Shown here piece after piece: positions 1 to 6,667 of a stretch of 7,895 nt of DNA; position 1 is the stretch's first letter, and the number at the start of each line of letters is the position of its first letter. The notes under the pieces were generated by a model. The model saw nothing but the letters and a program-made list of their open reading frames with translations, did not search any database and had not been told where the DNA came from. Position numbers and translations under genes: made by a program. The stretch spans positions 1-7,895 of the forward strand of contig JAURND010000035.1 of assembly GCA_030830425.1 (NCBI GenBank), given 5' to 3'. This DNA comes from Gammaproteobacteria bacterium (lineage in GTDB: Bacteria; Pseudomonadota; Gammaproteobacteria; JAURND01).

Positions 1-1
1 A

Positions 2-1963
2 AAGCAAATTCACCGCATTGTTTTTCATGAAATTACAAAATCCGCTGTGGCGCACGCGGTGAGCCATCCTCGTGATATTTCGATGGATTTGGTCAATGCG
101 CAGCAAGCGCGTCGCGCCTTAGATTATCTAGTGGGATTTAATTTATCTCCTTTGCTATGGCGAAAAGTACGTCCAGGATTGTCAGCCGGACGCGTGCAAA
201 GTCCTGCATTAAGATTGATTGCCGAACGTGAAGTAGAGATTGACGAATTCATTATACAAGAATATTGGACTATCGAAGCTGCAGCTGCAGCACAGAAACA
301 AAATTTTTCCGCTAAATTATCCGTGTATCAAGGCGAAAAGTTGACGCAATTTTCGGTGATCGAAGCAAAACAAGCGCAAGCGATTGAAAAAGACCTCACC
401 AAAGCCGGCAAGAAAGGTTTGACGGTGCTCAAAGTTGAAAAAAAACAACGAAAACGTCATCCGGCGGCTCCCTTTATTACTTCGACGTTACAGCAAGATG
501 CGGTTAATAAATTAGGATTCACCACTGATCGCACGATGCGATTGGCGCAACAACTTTACGAAGGAATTTCATTAGGCAAAGAAGGTTCGGTAGGATTAAT
601 TAGTTATATGCGTACAGATTCCGTGAATCTAGCCGCAGAAGCGATTGATCAAATACGTGCTTTTATCAAACAGCAATATGGTGCTGATGCCGCGCCTGAC
701 CAGCCTCGTTTTTACAAAACAAAATCGAAAAATGCGCAAGAAGCGCATGAAGCTATTCGCCCCACGGATATTAATCGTACGCCTGAATCTTTAATGGGAA
801 AATTAACGGCTGAACAGGCAAAGCTATATGAGTTAATTTGGAAGCGAACAGTGGCTTGTCAAATGATTTCCGCGACCATTGATACCGTTTCTGCCGATTT
901 AGCATGCGGTCAAAAAAATATTTTTCGCGCAAATGGGTCGGTGATTACAGATCCTGGATTTTTGAAAGTTTATGAAGAAAGTGTGAGTGATGCGAAAAAA
1001 AATGACGAAGGTGATACTCGACTTCCTCCGTTAAAAGAAGGAGATGTGCTGAAACTGGTTTCAGTAAAAGGGATACAACATTTTACAGAACCGCCACCAC
1101 GTTTTACAGAAGCCAGCTTAGTGAAGGCGCTAGAAGAATATGGTATCGGTCGTCCATCCACTTATTCCAGTATTATCTTTACTTTAAAGCGTCGAGAATA
1201 TGTAATTTTAGATCAGAAGCGCTTTAAATTAACAGACGTGGGTCGGGTCGTCAGTCAATTCTTGACGAAGTATTTTACTCAATATGTGGATTATCATTTT
1301 ACAGCGCGCTTAGAAGACGAACTCGATAGCGTTGCTCGTGGCGAGCATGCTTGGGTGCCCATGATGAAAACATTTTGGAGTCCGTTCAAAGAAAAGCTCA
1401 TGGAAATTCAGGCTACCGTAAAGCGTAGCGATGTCACACACGAAAAGATGGATGAAGATTGTCCAAAGTGTGGAAACCCCCTGAGCACACGTTTAGGAAA
1501 GCGCGGTCGATTTGTTGGATGTACGACTTATCCGGATTGTGATTACACCCGCACGATGGAAGGTGAAGAAATCAATCTGGCTGAGCCTGAGGTGGTAGCA
1601 GGAAAAGTTTGTCCATCTTGCCAATCTCCTTTGCATATCAAGTTAGGTCGATATGGCAAGTTTATTGGTTGCAGCCATTATCCAAAATGCAAGCATATGG
1701 AGCCTTTGGAACCACCACCAGATACTGGTGTTGATTGCCCTGAGTGTAAAACAGGCCATTTGCTGAAACGTAAATCTCGATATGGGAAATTTTTCTATTC
1801 CTGTGAAAAATATCCTGCCTGTAAATATGCAACGTGGAATGAACCGTTAGCAGAGCATTGCCCTCAATGTCAGTGGCCGATTTTAACCCTGAAAGAAACC
1901 AAACGTTGGGGCAGAGAAAAAGTATGTCCGCAAAAAGAATGTGGGTTTAAAGAAGGTCTTTAA
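2..1963 (+). CDS. topA: DNA topoisomerase I, 3' part (5' end outside window)
   Basis: Type IA topoisomerase that relaxes negative supercoils through a 5'-phosphotyrosyl intermediate. The frame is open from base 2, so the GTG at 47 is an internal codon. The first visible residues (RIVFHEIT) align with E. coli TopA near residue 136, so roughly the first 130 residues, the Toprim domain, lie off the left edge. The fragment has 653 residues. Seen in order: the NAQQARR and GLSAGRVQS motifs of the core; the active-site tyrosine in ISYMRTDS (Tyr codon at 605); EAHEAIRP; and PPRFTEASLVKALEEYGIGRPSTY. Four C-terminal Cys4 zinc-ribbon modules begin at cysteine codons 1460, 1610, 1736 and 1859, each with CPxC or a similar pair and a second Cys pair. 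All four look intact. No clear terminator follows; the carboxypeptidase gene starts 71 bp downstream on the same strand. The family assignment is very secure. Confidence 0.97.
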   Translation, partial: KQIHRIVFHEITKSAVAHAVSHPRDISMDLVNAQQARRALDYLVGFNLSPLLWRKVRPGLSAGRVQSPALRLIAEREVEIDEFIIQEYWTIEAAAAAQKQNFSAKLSVYQGEKLTQFSVIEAKQAQAIEKDLTKAGKKGLTVLKVEKKQRKRHPAAPFITSTLQQDAVNKLGFTTDRTMRLAQQLYEGISLGKEGSVGLISYMRTDSVNLAAEAIDQIRAFIKQQYGADAAPDQPRFYKTKSKNAQEAHEAIRPTDINRTPESLMGKLTAEQAKLYELIWKRTVACQMISATIDTVSADLACGQKNIFRANGSVITDPGFLKVYEESVSDAKKNDEGDTRLPPLKEGDVLKLVSVKGIQHFTEPPPRFTEASLVKALEEYGIGRPSTYSSIIFTLKRREYVILDQKRFKLTDVGRVVSQFLTKYFTQYVDYHFTARLEDELDSVARGEHAWVPMMKTFWSPFKEKLMEIQATVKRSDVTHEKMDEDCPKCGNPLSTRLGKRGRFVGCTTYPDCDYTRTMEGEEINLAEPEVVAGKVCPSCQSPLHIKLGRYGKFIGCSHYPKCKHMEPLEPPPDTGVDCPECKTGHLLKRKSRYGKFFYSCEKYPACKYATWNEPLAEHCPQCQWPILTLKETKRWGREKVCPQKECGFKEGL

Positions 1964-2034
1964 ATCGGCTGACCAATGTCCCCAACGGAAAATTGCAGTT
2001 CCAAATAAAACTTGACACAACCATTCAAACACCC

Positions 2035-3474
2035 ATGAAAAAAATCACAAAACGCCTATCCATATCGCTCATCACTTTTTTAAGTCTTTCTGTTTTTGCA
2101 GTAACGCAACCACCAGCGGCTGTGCCATCCACGCCTGCCCAAGTGACGCCAGCGTTACCTGAGCCTGCAATATTAAAAAACAAAACAGTTTCTGGAAATA
2201 TAGCGCAAATTACTGCATCTCCAGCAACACCAACACCAACACCAACACCAACACTAACACAATCGCTTTCCACTGCGCCTATCCCTACCGCACCTAAATT
2301 AGGATTACAAACGTCGAGCCAAGCGAGCACAACGAGTGCTCCTCTTGCCCCGACTTTAAATACATCTAAACCGGTTCTCAATGTAGCGCAATCAGCATCG
2401 CCGGTCATTCCAGTGCCACCGGTCATCAATGCAAAAGGTTATTTGCTCATTGATGCTGATAGTGGTTATGTTATCGCACAAAATAATCAAGAGATGCGCT
2501 TGCCGCCAGCAAGTCTCACTAAGTTAATGACTATGTACGTGGTTTCGGCTGCATTAAAAGAGGGGCGCATTCACCCCACTGATAATGTGCTTATCAGTGA
2601 ACATGCTTGGCGTACGGGTGGTTCTCGCATGTTTGTCAAAGTGGGGACACAAGTCCCTGCGCAAGATTTAATCAATGGTATTATTGTTGCTTCAGGCAAT
2701 GATGCTTGTGTGGCTATGTCTGAATTTGTCGCAGGTTCTGAAAATTCGTTTATCGATCTTATGAATCAGATGGCGCAACAACTGGGGATGAAGAATACAC
2801 ATTATGCAGATACAACTGGATTGCCAGATCCGAACAATTATACCACTCCCTATGATTTAAGTATTTTAGCGCGATCCATTATTGATCATTATCCAGAAGA
2901 TTATAAATGGTATGGCCAAAAATGGATGATGTATAACCATATTAAACAACCCAATCGAAATTCATTATTGTTTAGCGATCCGACTGTAGATGGTTTAAAA
3001 ACAGGGCATACGGATGAAGCAGGTTATTGTTTAGTGGCTTCGGCTAAACGCAATAACAATATGCGTTTAATTGCGATTGTCATGGGGGCAGCTAGCATGA
3101 AACAGCGCGCTGTTGATGCTGAAGCTTTGCTGAATTATGGTTTTCGTTTTTATGAAACACATCCACTATACACCGCAAATACGCCACTTTCTAAACAGCG
3201 TGTTTGGTTTGGTAGAGATAAAGAAACCAATTTGGGGTTAATCCAAAATTTATATGTCACTATCCCTGTTGGACAATACAATCAATTGAAAGCACATTTA
3301 TCGACGAACCCAAAATTAGAAGCGCCACTGACAAAAGGTAAAGCTTATGGGCAAATACAGGTGACCTTGAATAATCAAACCATTGCCGCTCAGCCTTTAG
3401 TGGCGTTAGAGGAAAATCCTATTGGCGGATTCTTTTCACGATTAGGCGATCATATCTCTTTGTTGTTTCACTAG
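2035..3474 (+). CDS. dacA: D-alanyl-D-alanine carboxypeptidase (PBP5/6 type, peptidase S11)
   Basis: Periplasmic, membrane-anchored penicillin-binding protein that removes the terminal D-Ala from peptidoglycan pentapeptides. I chose the ATG at 2035 because it gives a clean signal peptide (MKKITKR, a hydrophobic core, then VFA as likely cleavage site after residue 22). The frame is also open from a TTG at 1993, which would add 14 unlikely residues. Residues 23 to about 135 are a Pro/Thr/Ala/Ser-rich linker of low complexity. The catalytic domain shows all three motifs: S160-L-T-K163, S220-G-N222 and K322-T-G324. A PBP5-like beta C-terminal domain follows, then an amphipathic end (GGFFSRLGDHISLLFH) like the PBP5 membrane anchor. 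At 479 residues it is longer than E. coli PBP5 (about 400), and the excess is in the linker. No good Shine-Dalgarno is visible. It could be called dacC equally well from sequence. Confidence 0.93.
   Translation: MKKITKRLSISLITFLSLSVFAVTQPPAAVPSTPAQVTPALPEPAILKNKTVSGNIAQITASPATPTPTPTPTLTQSLSTAPIPTAPKLGLQTSSQASTTSAPLAPTLNTSKPVLNVAQSASPVIPVPPVINAKGYLLIDADSGYVIAQNNQEMRLPPASLTKLMTMYVVSAALKEGRIHPTDNVLISEHAWRTGGSRMFVKVGTQVPAQDLINGIIVASGNDACVAMSEFVAGSENSFIDLMNQMAQQLGMKNTHYADTTGLPDPNNYTTPYDLSILARSIIDHYPEDYKWYGQKWMMYNHIKQPNRNSLLFSDPTVDGLKTGHTDEAGYCLVASAKRNNNMRLIAIVMGAASMKQRAVDAEALLNYGFRFYETHPLYTANTPLSKQRVWFGRDKETNLGLIQNLYVTIPVGQYNQLKAHLSTNPKLEAPLTKGKAYGQIQVTLNNQTIAAQPLVALEENPIGGFFSRLGDHISLLFH
2225..2260 (+). 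repeat. Hexanucleotide tandem repeat CAACAC x5 plus one variant unit
   Basis: Five perfect CAACAC units (2225-2254) are followed by TAACAC (2255-2260). They lie in frame inside the carboxypeptidase linker and encode alternating Thr-Pro. A six-base unit keeps the frame, so copy-number change would alter linker length without breaking the gene. Confidence 0.9.
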
Positions 3475-3514
3475 CGCTTACAGACAATGCTAGTCTACTT
3501 GTCATAAACGCTTG

Positions 3515-3531
3515 AAAATAGCTACCAGCAT
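3515..3531 (+). repeat. 17-bp direct repeat, upstream copy
   Basis: AAAATAGCTACCAGCAT occurs here and again at 3761-3777, exactly 246 bp apart. The downstream copy contains the ATG of ddl. Here the final AT is followed by T instead of G, so no start codon forms. The repeat-family element at 3557-3730 lies between the two copies. Confidence 0.9.
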
Positions 3532-3556
3532 TTTCTGTGATCCGCCGCTGACATAC

Positions 3557-3730
3557 CTATACTTGTTCCACTTCAAGGTGCTGGTTTTTGCATCTCTGAA
3601 GTGAGACAAAACCAGGGGGTTTTTTAAGGGGGAAGTGTTCTGCTGACCCCTTAAATTCAAACAGATGATACTGCTCGTATCAAAAAAGCAGATACATTAA
3701 AATTCTCACATTCAAGTACGAGCAGTATAG
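3557..3730 (-). mobile_element. MITE-like structured repeat, copy 1 (complete-looking)
   Basis: A 174-bp element with imperfect 22-bp terminal inverted repeats (3557-3578 and 3709-3730, 15 of 22 matching). The conserved centre, read on the minus strand, matches copy 3 at 53 of 55 positions (3602-3656 against 6352-6406). Three hairpins are visible. One has perfect 12-bp arms at 3668-3679 and 3717-3728. The central one pairs TTTAAGGGG (3623-3631) with CCCCTTAAA (3647-3655). The third has arms 3569-3581 and 3590-3603 with one bulge and one G-T type mismatch. There is no coding capacity. A nonautonomous transposable element fits best; a structured RNA-type repeat is the alternative. Confidence 0.7.
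3608..3625 (+). terminator. Possible weak intrinsic terminator after the carboxypeptidase gene
   Basis: AAAACC (3608-3613), a 4-base loop, then GGTTTT running into six T residues in total. It lies 134 bp past the carboxypeptidase stop, inside repeat copy 1. The stem is short and AT-rich, so termination would be weak. Confidence 0.25.
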
Positions 3731-3760
3731 TTACTTGCTTGAAATTGATAAGCACTCATT

Positions 3761-3777
3761 AAAATAGCTACCAGCAT
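3761..3777 (+). repeat. 17-bp direct repeat, downstream copy spanning the ddl start
   Basis: Identical to 3515-3531. Its last two bases are the AT of the ddl ATG (3776-3778). The stretch just upstream of the start has no Shine-Dalgarno-like purine run. TAAAAT at 3760-3765 could be a -10 box, with TTGAAA at 3739-3744 as a poorly spaced (15 bp) -35. Confidence 0.9.
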
Positions 3778-4867
3778 GATTCCTTCAAAGAAAAAAATTG
3801 CCGTATTATGTGGTGGTCGTTCTGCCGAACATGAAGTCTCGATAGAGTCGGCCAAAAATGTGATTCAATGTCTAGACAAAAATCAATACGAAGTGAGTGT
3901 TATTTTTGTGGCGCGTGATGGAAAATGGTTATTACTCGATTCCGTAGACACGATTCTAAATAATCCTGCTCTGCAGCAGTTGAAAGAACCGTTTCCCGCA
4001 AAACCACTTTTGTTTCAATTGGGTCATGCGATACCGCTAGTGATACATACAGATAACGCTTTGCAGCCTTTTGAGATTGATTTGATTTTCCCACTATTAC
4101 ATGGCACTTATGGAGAAGATGGTACGCTACAAGGATTGTTAGCATCTGCCAATATTCCCTATGTGGGTTCAGGCGTTTTGGGTTCGGCGATTTGTATGGA
4201 TAAAGAAGTGAGTAAGCGATTATTGCAACAAGCAGATATTCCTGTTGCAAAATGGATCGCCATTACTCGTACAGATATCCCTACGCTCCAGTTTGAAGCC
4301 GTAAAAAATGAGTTGGGGTTGCCGCTCTTTGTGAAACCCGCAAATGCAGGATCATCGATTGGTGTTTCCAAGGTAAAAGATGAAGCGGATTTTAAAGCAG
4401 CATTGGCGTTGGCGCAGCAATATGATACTAAAATTCTGTTAGAGACTGATATACAGGGCCGAGAAATTGAATGCGCGGTATTGGGTAATGACGACATACA
4501 AACGTCTTTGCCCGGCGAAATTATTTTGAAAACAGAATTTTATTCTTACGAGGCGAAGTATTTAGATCCAGATGGCGCGATTTTGAGTACACCCGCACAA
4601 CTTACGCCAGATTTGGTCGAGAAAATTCAAGCCCTAGCCAAAAAAGCATTTGTGGTATTGGGTTGCAAAGGGATGGCACGTATCGATTTTTTTGTGACAT
4701 CAGGCAAAGACATATTCCTCAATGAAGCTAACACGCTACCTGGTTTTACGCAGATCAGCCAATATCCCTATATGTGGACTGTGAGCGGATTAGCTTATTC
4801 AAAACTATTAGACACGCTGATCCATCTGGCGTTTCAGCGCAATCCTAATGAACATCACGGCTTATAA
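3776..4867 (+). CDS. ddlA: D-alanine--D-alanine ligase, DdlA type
   Basis: ATP-dependent cytoplasmic ligase that joins two D-Ala for the UDP-MurNAc-pentapeptide. It has 363 residues, close to E. coli DdlA. The ATG at 3776 places KKIAVLCGG at the usual N-terminal position. Visible ATP-grasp features: GGRSAEHEVS with Glu20 (first D-Ala site); the HGTYGEDGT segment (109-117); FVKPANAGSSIGVSKV (185-200) with the active-site serines 193/194; the omega-loop stretch EFYSYEAKY (254-262), which carries the Tyr expected for D-Ala rather than D-lactate ligases; MARIDFF with Arg302; and LNEANTLPG (315-323) with metal-binding Glu and Asn. No Shine-Dalgarno is visible, and the start lies inside a duplicated 17-bp sequence. 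It converges on coaA with a 6-bp overlap. DdlA rather than DdlB is judged from the motif wording and the length. Confidence 0.95.
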   Translation: MIPSKKKIAVLCGGRSAEHEVSIESAKNVIQCLDKNQYEVSVIFVARDGKWLLLDSVDTILNNPALQQLKEPFPAKPLLFQLGHAIPLVIHTDNALQPFEIDLIFPLLHGTYGEDGTLQGLLASANIPYVGSGVLGSAICMDKEVSKRLLQQADIPVAKWIAITRTDIPTLQFEAVKNELGLPLFVKPANAGSSIGVSKVKDEADFKAALALAQQYDTKILLETDIQGREIECAVLGNDDIQTSLPGEIILKTEFYSYEAKYLDPDGAILSTPAQLTPDLVEKIQALAKKAFVVLGCKGMARIDFFVTSGKDIFLNEANTLPGFTQISQYPYMWTVSGLAYSKLLDTLIHLAFQRNPNEHHGL

Positions 4868-5812
4868 CTTCCTCAGTCGTACATTCTCAATCGCATGCCC
4901 TTTCCCTTTCTCCAAAATTAATCGAGCCCTATGTTTAAAAGGCAAAATATTATTGATGAGATTGCGTTCGTTGATTTCTGTCCAAATATTCATGGCGAAA
5001 CAAATCGCCGCTTCATCGGTCCAGGTGGAAAAACGGTGAAAGAATGCAGCGGTATCGTCATGTGCTTTTTCACGAAATGTCATGAAACGATCCATAAACC
5101 ATTGTTGAATGATCGCGGTATCTGCGTCTACATAAATGGTAAAATCAAAAAAATCAGAGACAAACCAACTGGATTTTTTGTAATGGGTTATTTTTGGAAT
5201 TTGTAATACATTGAGCCCCTCTAAAATGACAATGTCTGGCTGATTCACGATTAAATATTCATTTTCCAAAATATCATAATGATGATGTGAGTAAACCGGT
5301 ACTTTTAAATTGGGTTTGCCTGATTTTAAATCAGCTAAAAAATCGATTAAAGCACGCATATCATAACTTTCTGGAAAACCTTTTTCCCCCATCATATTTC
5401 TCTTTTCTAATACAGCATTAGGATAAAGAAACCCATCTGTCGTGATTAAGCTCACATGTGGGTGGTCAGGCCAACGCGATAATAGAGCCTGTAAAATACG
5501 AGATGTTGTACTTTTTCCAACAGCCACACTGCCAGCAATACCAATGACATAAGGAACTTTGGGTTCAGGATGTCCTAGAAACTGTGTAGTGACGCAATAC
5601 AGCTTTTGAGTGGCAGCAACATATAAGTTCAATAGCCGAGAAAGCGGTAAATAAATCTCTTCCACTTCAGCTAAAGAAATAGGCGCATTTTGCCCTTTTA
5701 ACTGAAGCAAATCCGCTTCAGTTAATGTTAACGGTGTATCTTGACGAAATTTTCGCCAAGTTTGACGATCAAATTGAAGATAGGGGGAAGAGGGTAGATC
5801 AATCATAGTCAT
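4862..5812 (-). CDS. coaA: Type I pantothenate kinase
   Basis: Phosphorylates pantothenate with ATP, the first and usually feedback-controlled step of coenzyme A synthesis. At 316 residues it equals the length of E. coli CoaA and aligns with it almost throughout. Seen: YLQFDRQTWR near the N-terminus; EEIYLPLSRLLN (51-62); the P-loop GSVAVGKST (94-102) with Lys100; the ITTDGFL strand with Asp126; KGFPESYDM (144-152); the pantothenate-site region VPVYSHHHYD (171-180); ILEGLNVLQ (196-204); and a C-terminal HAIENVRLRKL. Starts at 5812 and 5806 (second Met) are both possible. No Shine-Dalgarno is seen before either. The gene is divergent from rpsL and overlaps the end of ddl by 6 bp. In E. coli coaA is likewise divergent, but from a tRNA-tufB operon. 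Confidence 0.97.
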   Translation of the reverse strand: MTMIDLPSSPYLQFDRQTWRKFRQDTPLTLTEADLLQLKGQNAPISLAEVEEIYLPLSRLLNLYVAATQKLYCVTTQFLGHPEPKVPYVIGIAGSVAVGKSTTSRILQALLSRWPDHPHVSLITTDGFLYPNAVLEKRNMMGEKGFPESYDMRALIDFLADLKSGKPNLKVPVYSHHHYDILENEYLIVNQPDIVILEGLNVLQIPKITHYKKSSWFVSDFFDFTIYVDADTAIIQQWFMDRFMTFREKAHDDTAAFFHRFSTWTDEAAICFAMNIWTEINERNLINNILPFKHRARLILEKGKGHAIENVRLRKL

Positions 5813-5832
5813 TTAATCGGTATTATTAGGAA

Positions 5833-5862
5833 ATTATAATTATCACTATATCTATTTATCAT
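5833..5862 (-). promoter_or_regulatory. Candidate coaA promoter
   Basis: On the minus strand, TATAAT (5838-5833) lies 20 bp before the coaA ATG, with ATGATA (5862-5857, 4 of 6 to TTGACA) 18 bp upstream of it. An overlapping GATAAT (5844-5839) could serve instead. It would give a very short leader. The stretch is AT-rich, so chance matches are likely. Confidence 0.35.
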
Positions 5863-5871
5863 GATGGGGGC

Positions 5872-5990
5872 GGTATATGCTGCTTGTACTTGAATGTGAG
5901 AATCTTTTCGGCATTTAGCTTTTTGGATACAAGTAGCATACCTGTTGAATTTAAGGGCTCAGCAAAATACACCGCTTAAAAAACCAGGTT
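5872..5990 (+). mobile_element. MITE-like structured repeat, copy 2 (truncated or diverged)
   Basis: The left terminal repeat at 5875-5896 matches the copy 1 end at 19 of 22 positions and continues as an exact 17-bp match (5887-5903 against 3702-3718, reversed). The left hairpin has arms 5876-5888 and 5928-5940. The central module ATTTAAGGGCTCAGCA begins at 5949 but diverges from the other copies, keeping TTTAAG/CTTAAA pairing (5950-5955, 5975-5980). After about 5990 similarity ends and no matching right terminal repeat is seen nearby. Confidence 0.6.
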
Positions 5991-6028
5991 GGCGAAGCAT
6001 CCCGACAAAGTTCGAGATCTATTTCTTT

Positions 6029-6100
6029 CTTAACATTAACAGATTATATTGCTTTTGCCTCAACAGAATTTTTTTCGGCATATTTTTTCATGAACCAGTA
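6029..6100 (-). repeat. Inverted duplication, left arm
   Basis: Read on the minus strand, this 72-base segment matches 6287-6358 on the plus strand without gaps at about 54 of 72 positions by hand count, mostly with transitions. Both copies contain AAAAAAATTCT followed by TTGAGG and a TAA in the same register. Confidence 0.75.
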
Positions 6101-6289
6101 TCCCTCTAATAAGTATGCTATAGTTTTCAATGTTTTGAGCAGGAATTGCTGTACATACATCTCAGCTAATGCTATTTTTAAAGCAAGTCTAAAGTAAATT
6201 TCTTTTTCTAAACATGAAAAATGAAACTCACTCTCACGGACTTGATACTGCAGATAACTTGAGTATATACCGCTCTTACTTGAAGGCAC
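6044..6289 (-). pseudogene. Doubtful 81-codon ORF, probably a remnant partly made of repeat sequence
   Basis: I do not recognise this product. The ORF would encode a Leu/Tyr/Glu/Lys-rich, probably helical peptide ending KKYAEKNSVEAKAI. Two things argue against an intact gene. Its first 8 or so codons lie in the left terminal repeat of copy 3 (6265-6286). Its last 19 codons lie in a segment (6029-6100) that is repeated inverted at 6287-6358. There is no convincing ribosome binding site, and an in-frame stop (6298-6296) lies just upstream. In favour of coding ancestry, the inverted copy keeps a similar reading, WFLKQYAEKNSIEVRTV then a stop, with mostly conservative changes. It is best read as a decayed gene tail caught up in repeat DNA, though a chance ORF is possible. 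Confidence 0.3.
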
Positions 6290-6451
6290 TGGTTTTTAAA
6301 ACAATATGCTGAAAAAAATTCTATTGAGGTAAGAACGGTATAACTTGTTGGATTTAAGGGGGCAGCAGAACACTTCCCCCTTAAAAAATCCCCTGGTTTT
6401 GTCTCAACCTGAAGGTGAAAAATATCGTACCTTCAGGTTGAATGAGTATAT
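6265..6451 (+). mobile_element. MITE-like structured repeat, copy 3 (complete-looking)
   Basis: A 187-bp element with imperfect 22-bp terminal inverted repeats (6265-6286 and 6430-6451, 15 of 22 matching). It contains three strong hairpins: arms 6266-6279 and 6329-6342 (13 of 14 paired); arms TTTAAGGGGG 6353-6362 and CCCCCTTAAA 6376-6385 (10 of 10); arms 6404-6416 and 6429-6441 (13 of 13). The centre, 6352-6406, matches copy 1 at 53 of 55 bases. GAGTATAT stands at both edges (6261-6268, 6444-6451). Part of its left half (6287-6358) is the right arm of an inverted duplication with 6029-6100. Confidence 0.7.
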
Positions 6452-6667
6452 CTACCCCAGTATCCATTGTTTTATTGCACGCGTATCGTAAAATGCGCTT
6501 AAGTAATGAATGTGTTCAAATAGTAGTGCCGCGTTGAAGAAAGCTGCATTAATAAATTATACCGCTCTGCGCTATAGACAATGATTTTTTTCAGATCTAT
6601 GGTTTAAAATCATCGCCTTTAAGGCCCGCTTTTTTGTCAAAAATTGCTGCCCTTTACTAAAAAACAC
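6452..6667. other. Spacer between repeat copy 3 and the str promoter, no gene seen
   Basis: No convincing ORF or RNA gene. Small items only: TATACCGCTCT (6558-6568) repeats the left end of copy 3 (6266-6276); an 8-bp inverted repeat ATGATTTT/AAAATCAT (6581-6588, 6606-6613); and an A/T-rich stretch just before the promoter that could act as an UP element. Confidence 0.5.

Noticed and set aside
47..49. GTG as the start of topA
   Set aside because: The frame is open upstream to the window edge, and those codons (KQIHRIVFHEITKSA) match the family, so the gene is simply cut by the window.
2012..2017. TTGACA just before the carboxypeptidase start
   Set aside because: A -10 at normal spacing would fall on the start codon, and no TATAAT-like hexamer is present there.
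2025..2429. Open reading frame of 134 codons on the minus strand
   Set aside because: It is antisense to the low-complexity linker of the carboxypeptidase gene; its Gly/Val/Ala-rich run is the mirror of the Thr/Pro repeat.
3515..3777. Direct repeat considered as a CRISPR-like or tandem array
   Set aside because: There are only two copies, with 229 bases between them, and no regular spacing.
3900..4497. Two minus-strand ORFs of 116 and 112 codons
   Set aside because: They are antisense to ddl, which is intact and conserved over the same span; the peptides show no family features.
4848..5206. Plus-strand ORFs of 63 and 91 codons
   Set aside because: They lie wholly or mainly antisense to coaA, which is a full-length, well-conserved gene.
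6010..6019. GTTCGAGATC resembling a tRNA T-loop
   Set aside because: No acceptor stem, D-arm or anticodon arm can be built around it, despite the tRNA genes expected near coaA in E. coli.
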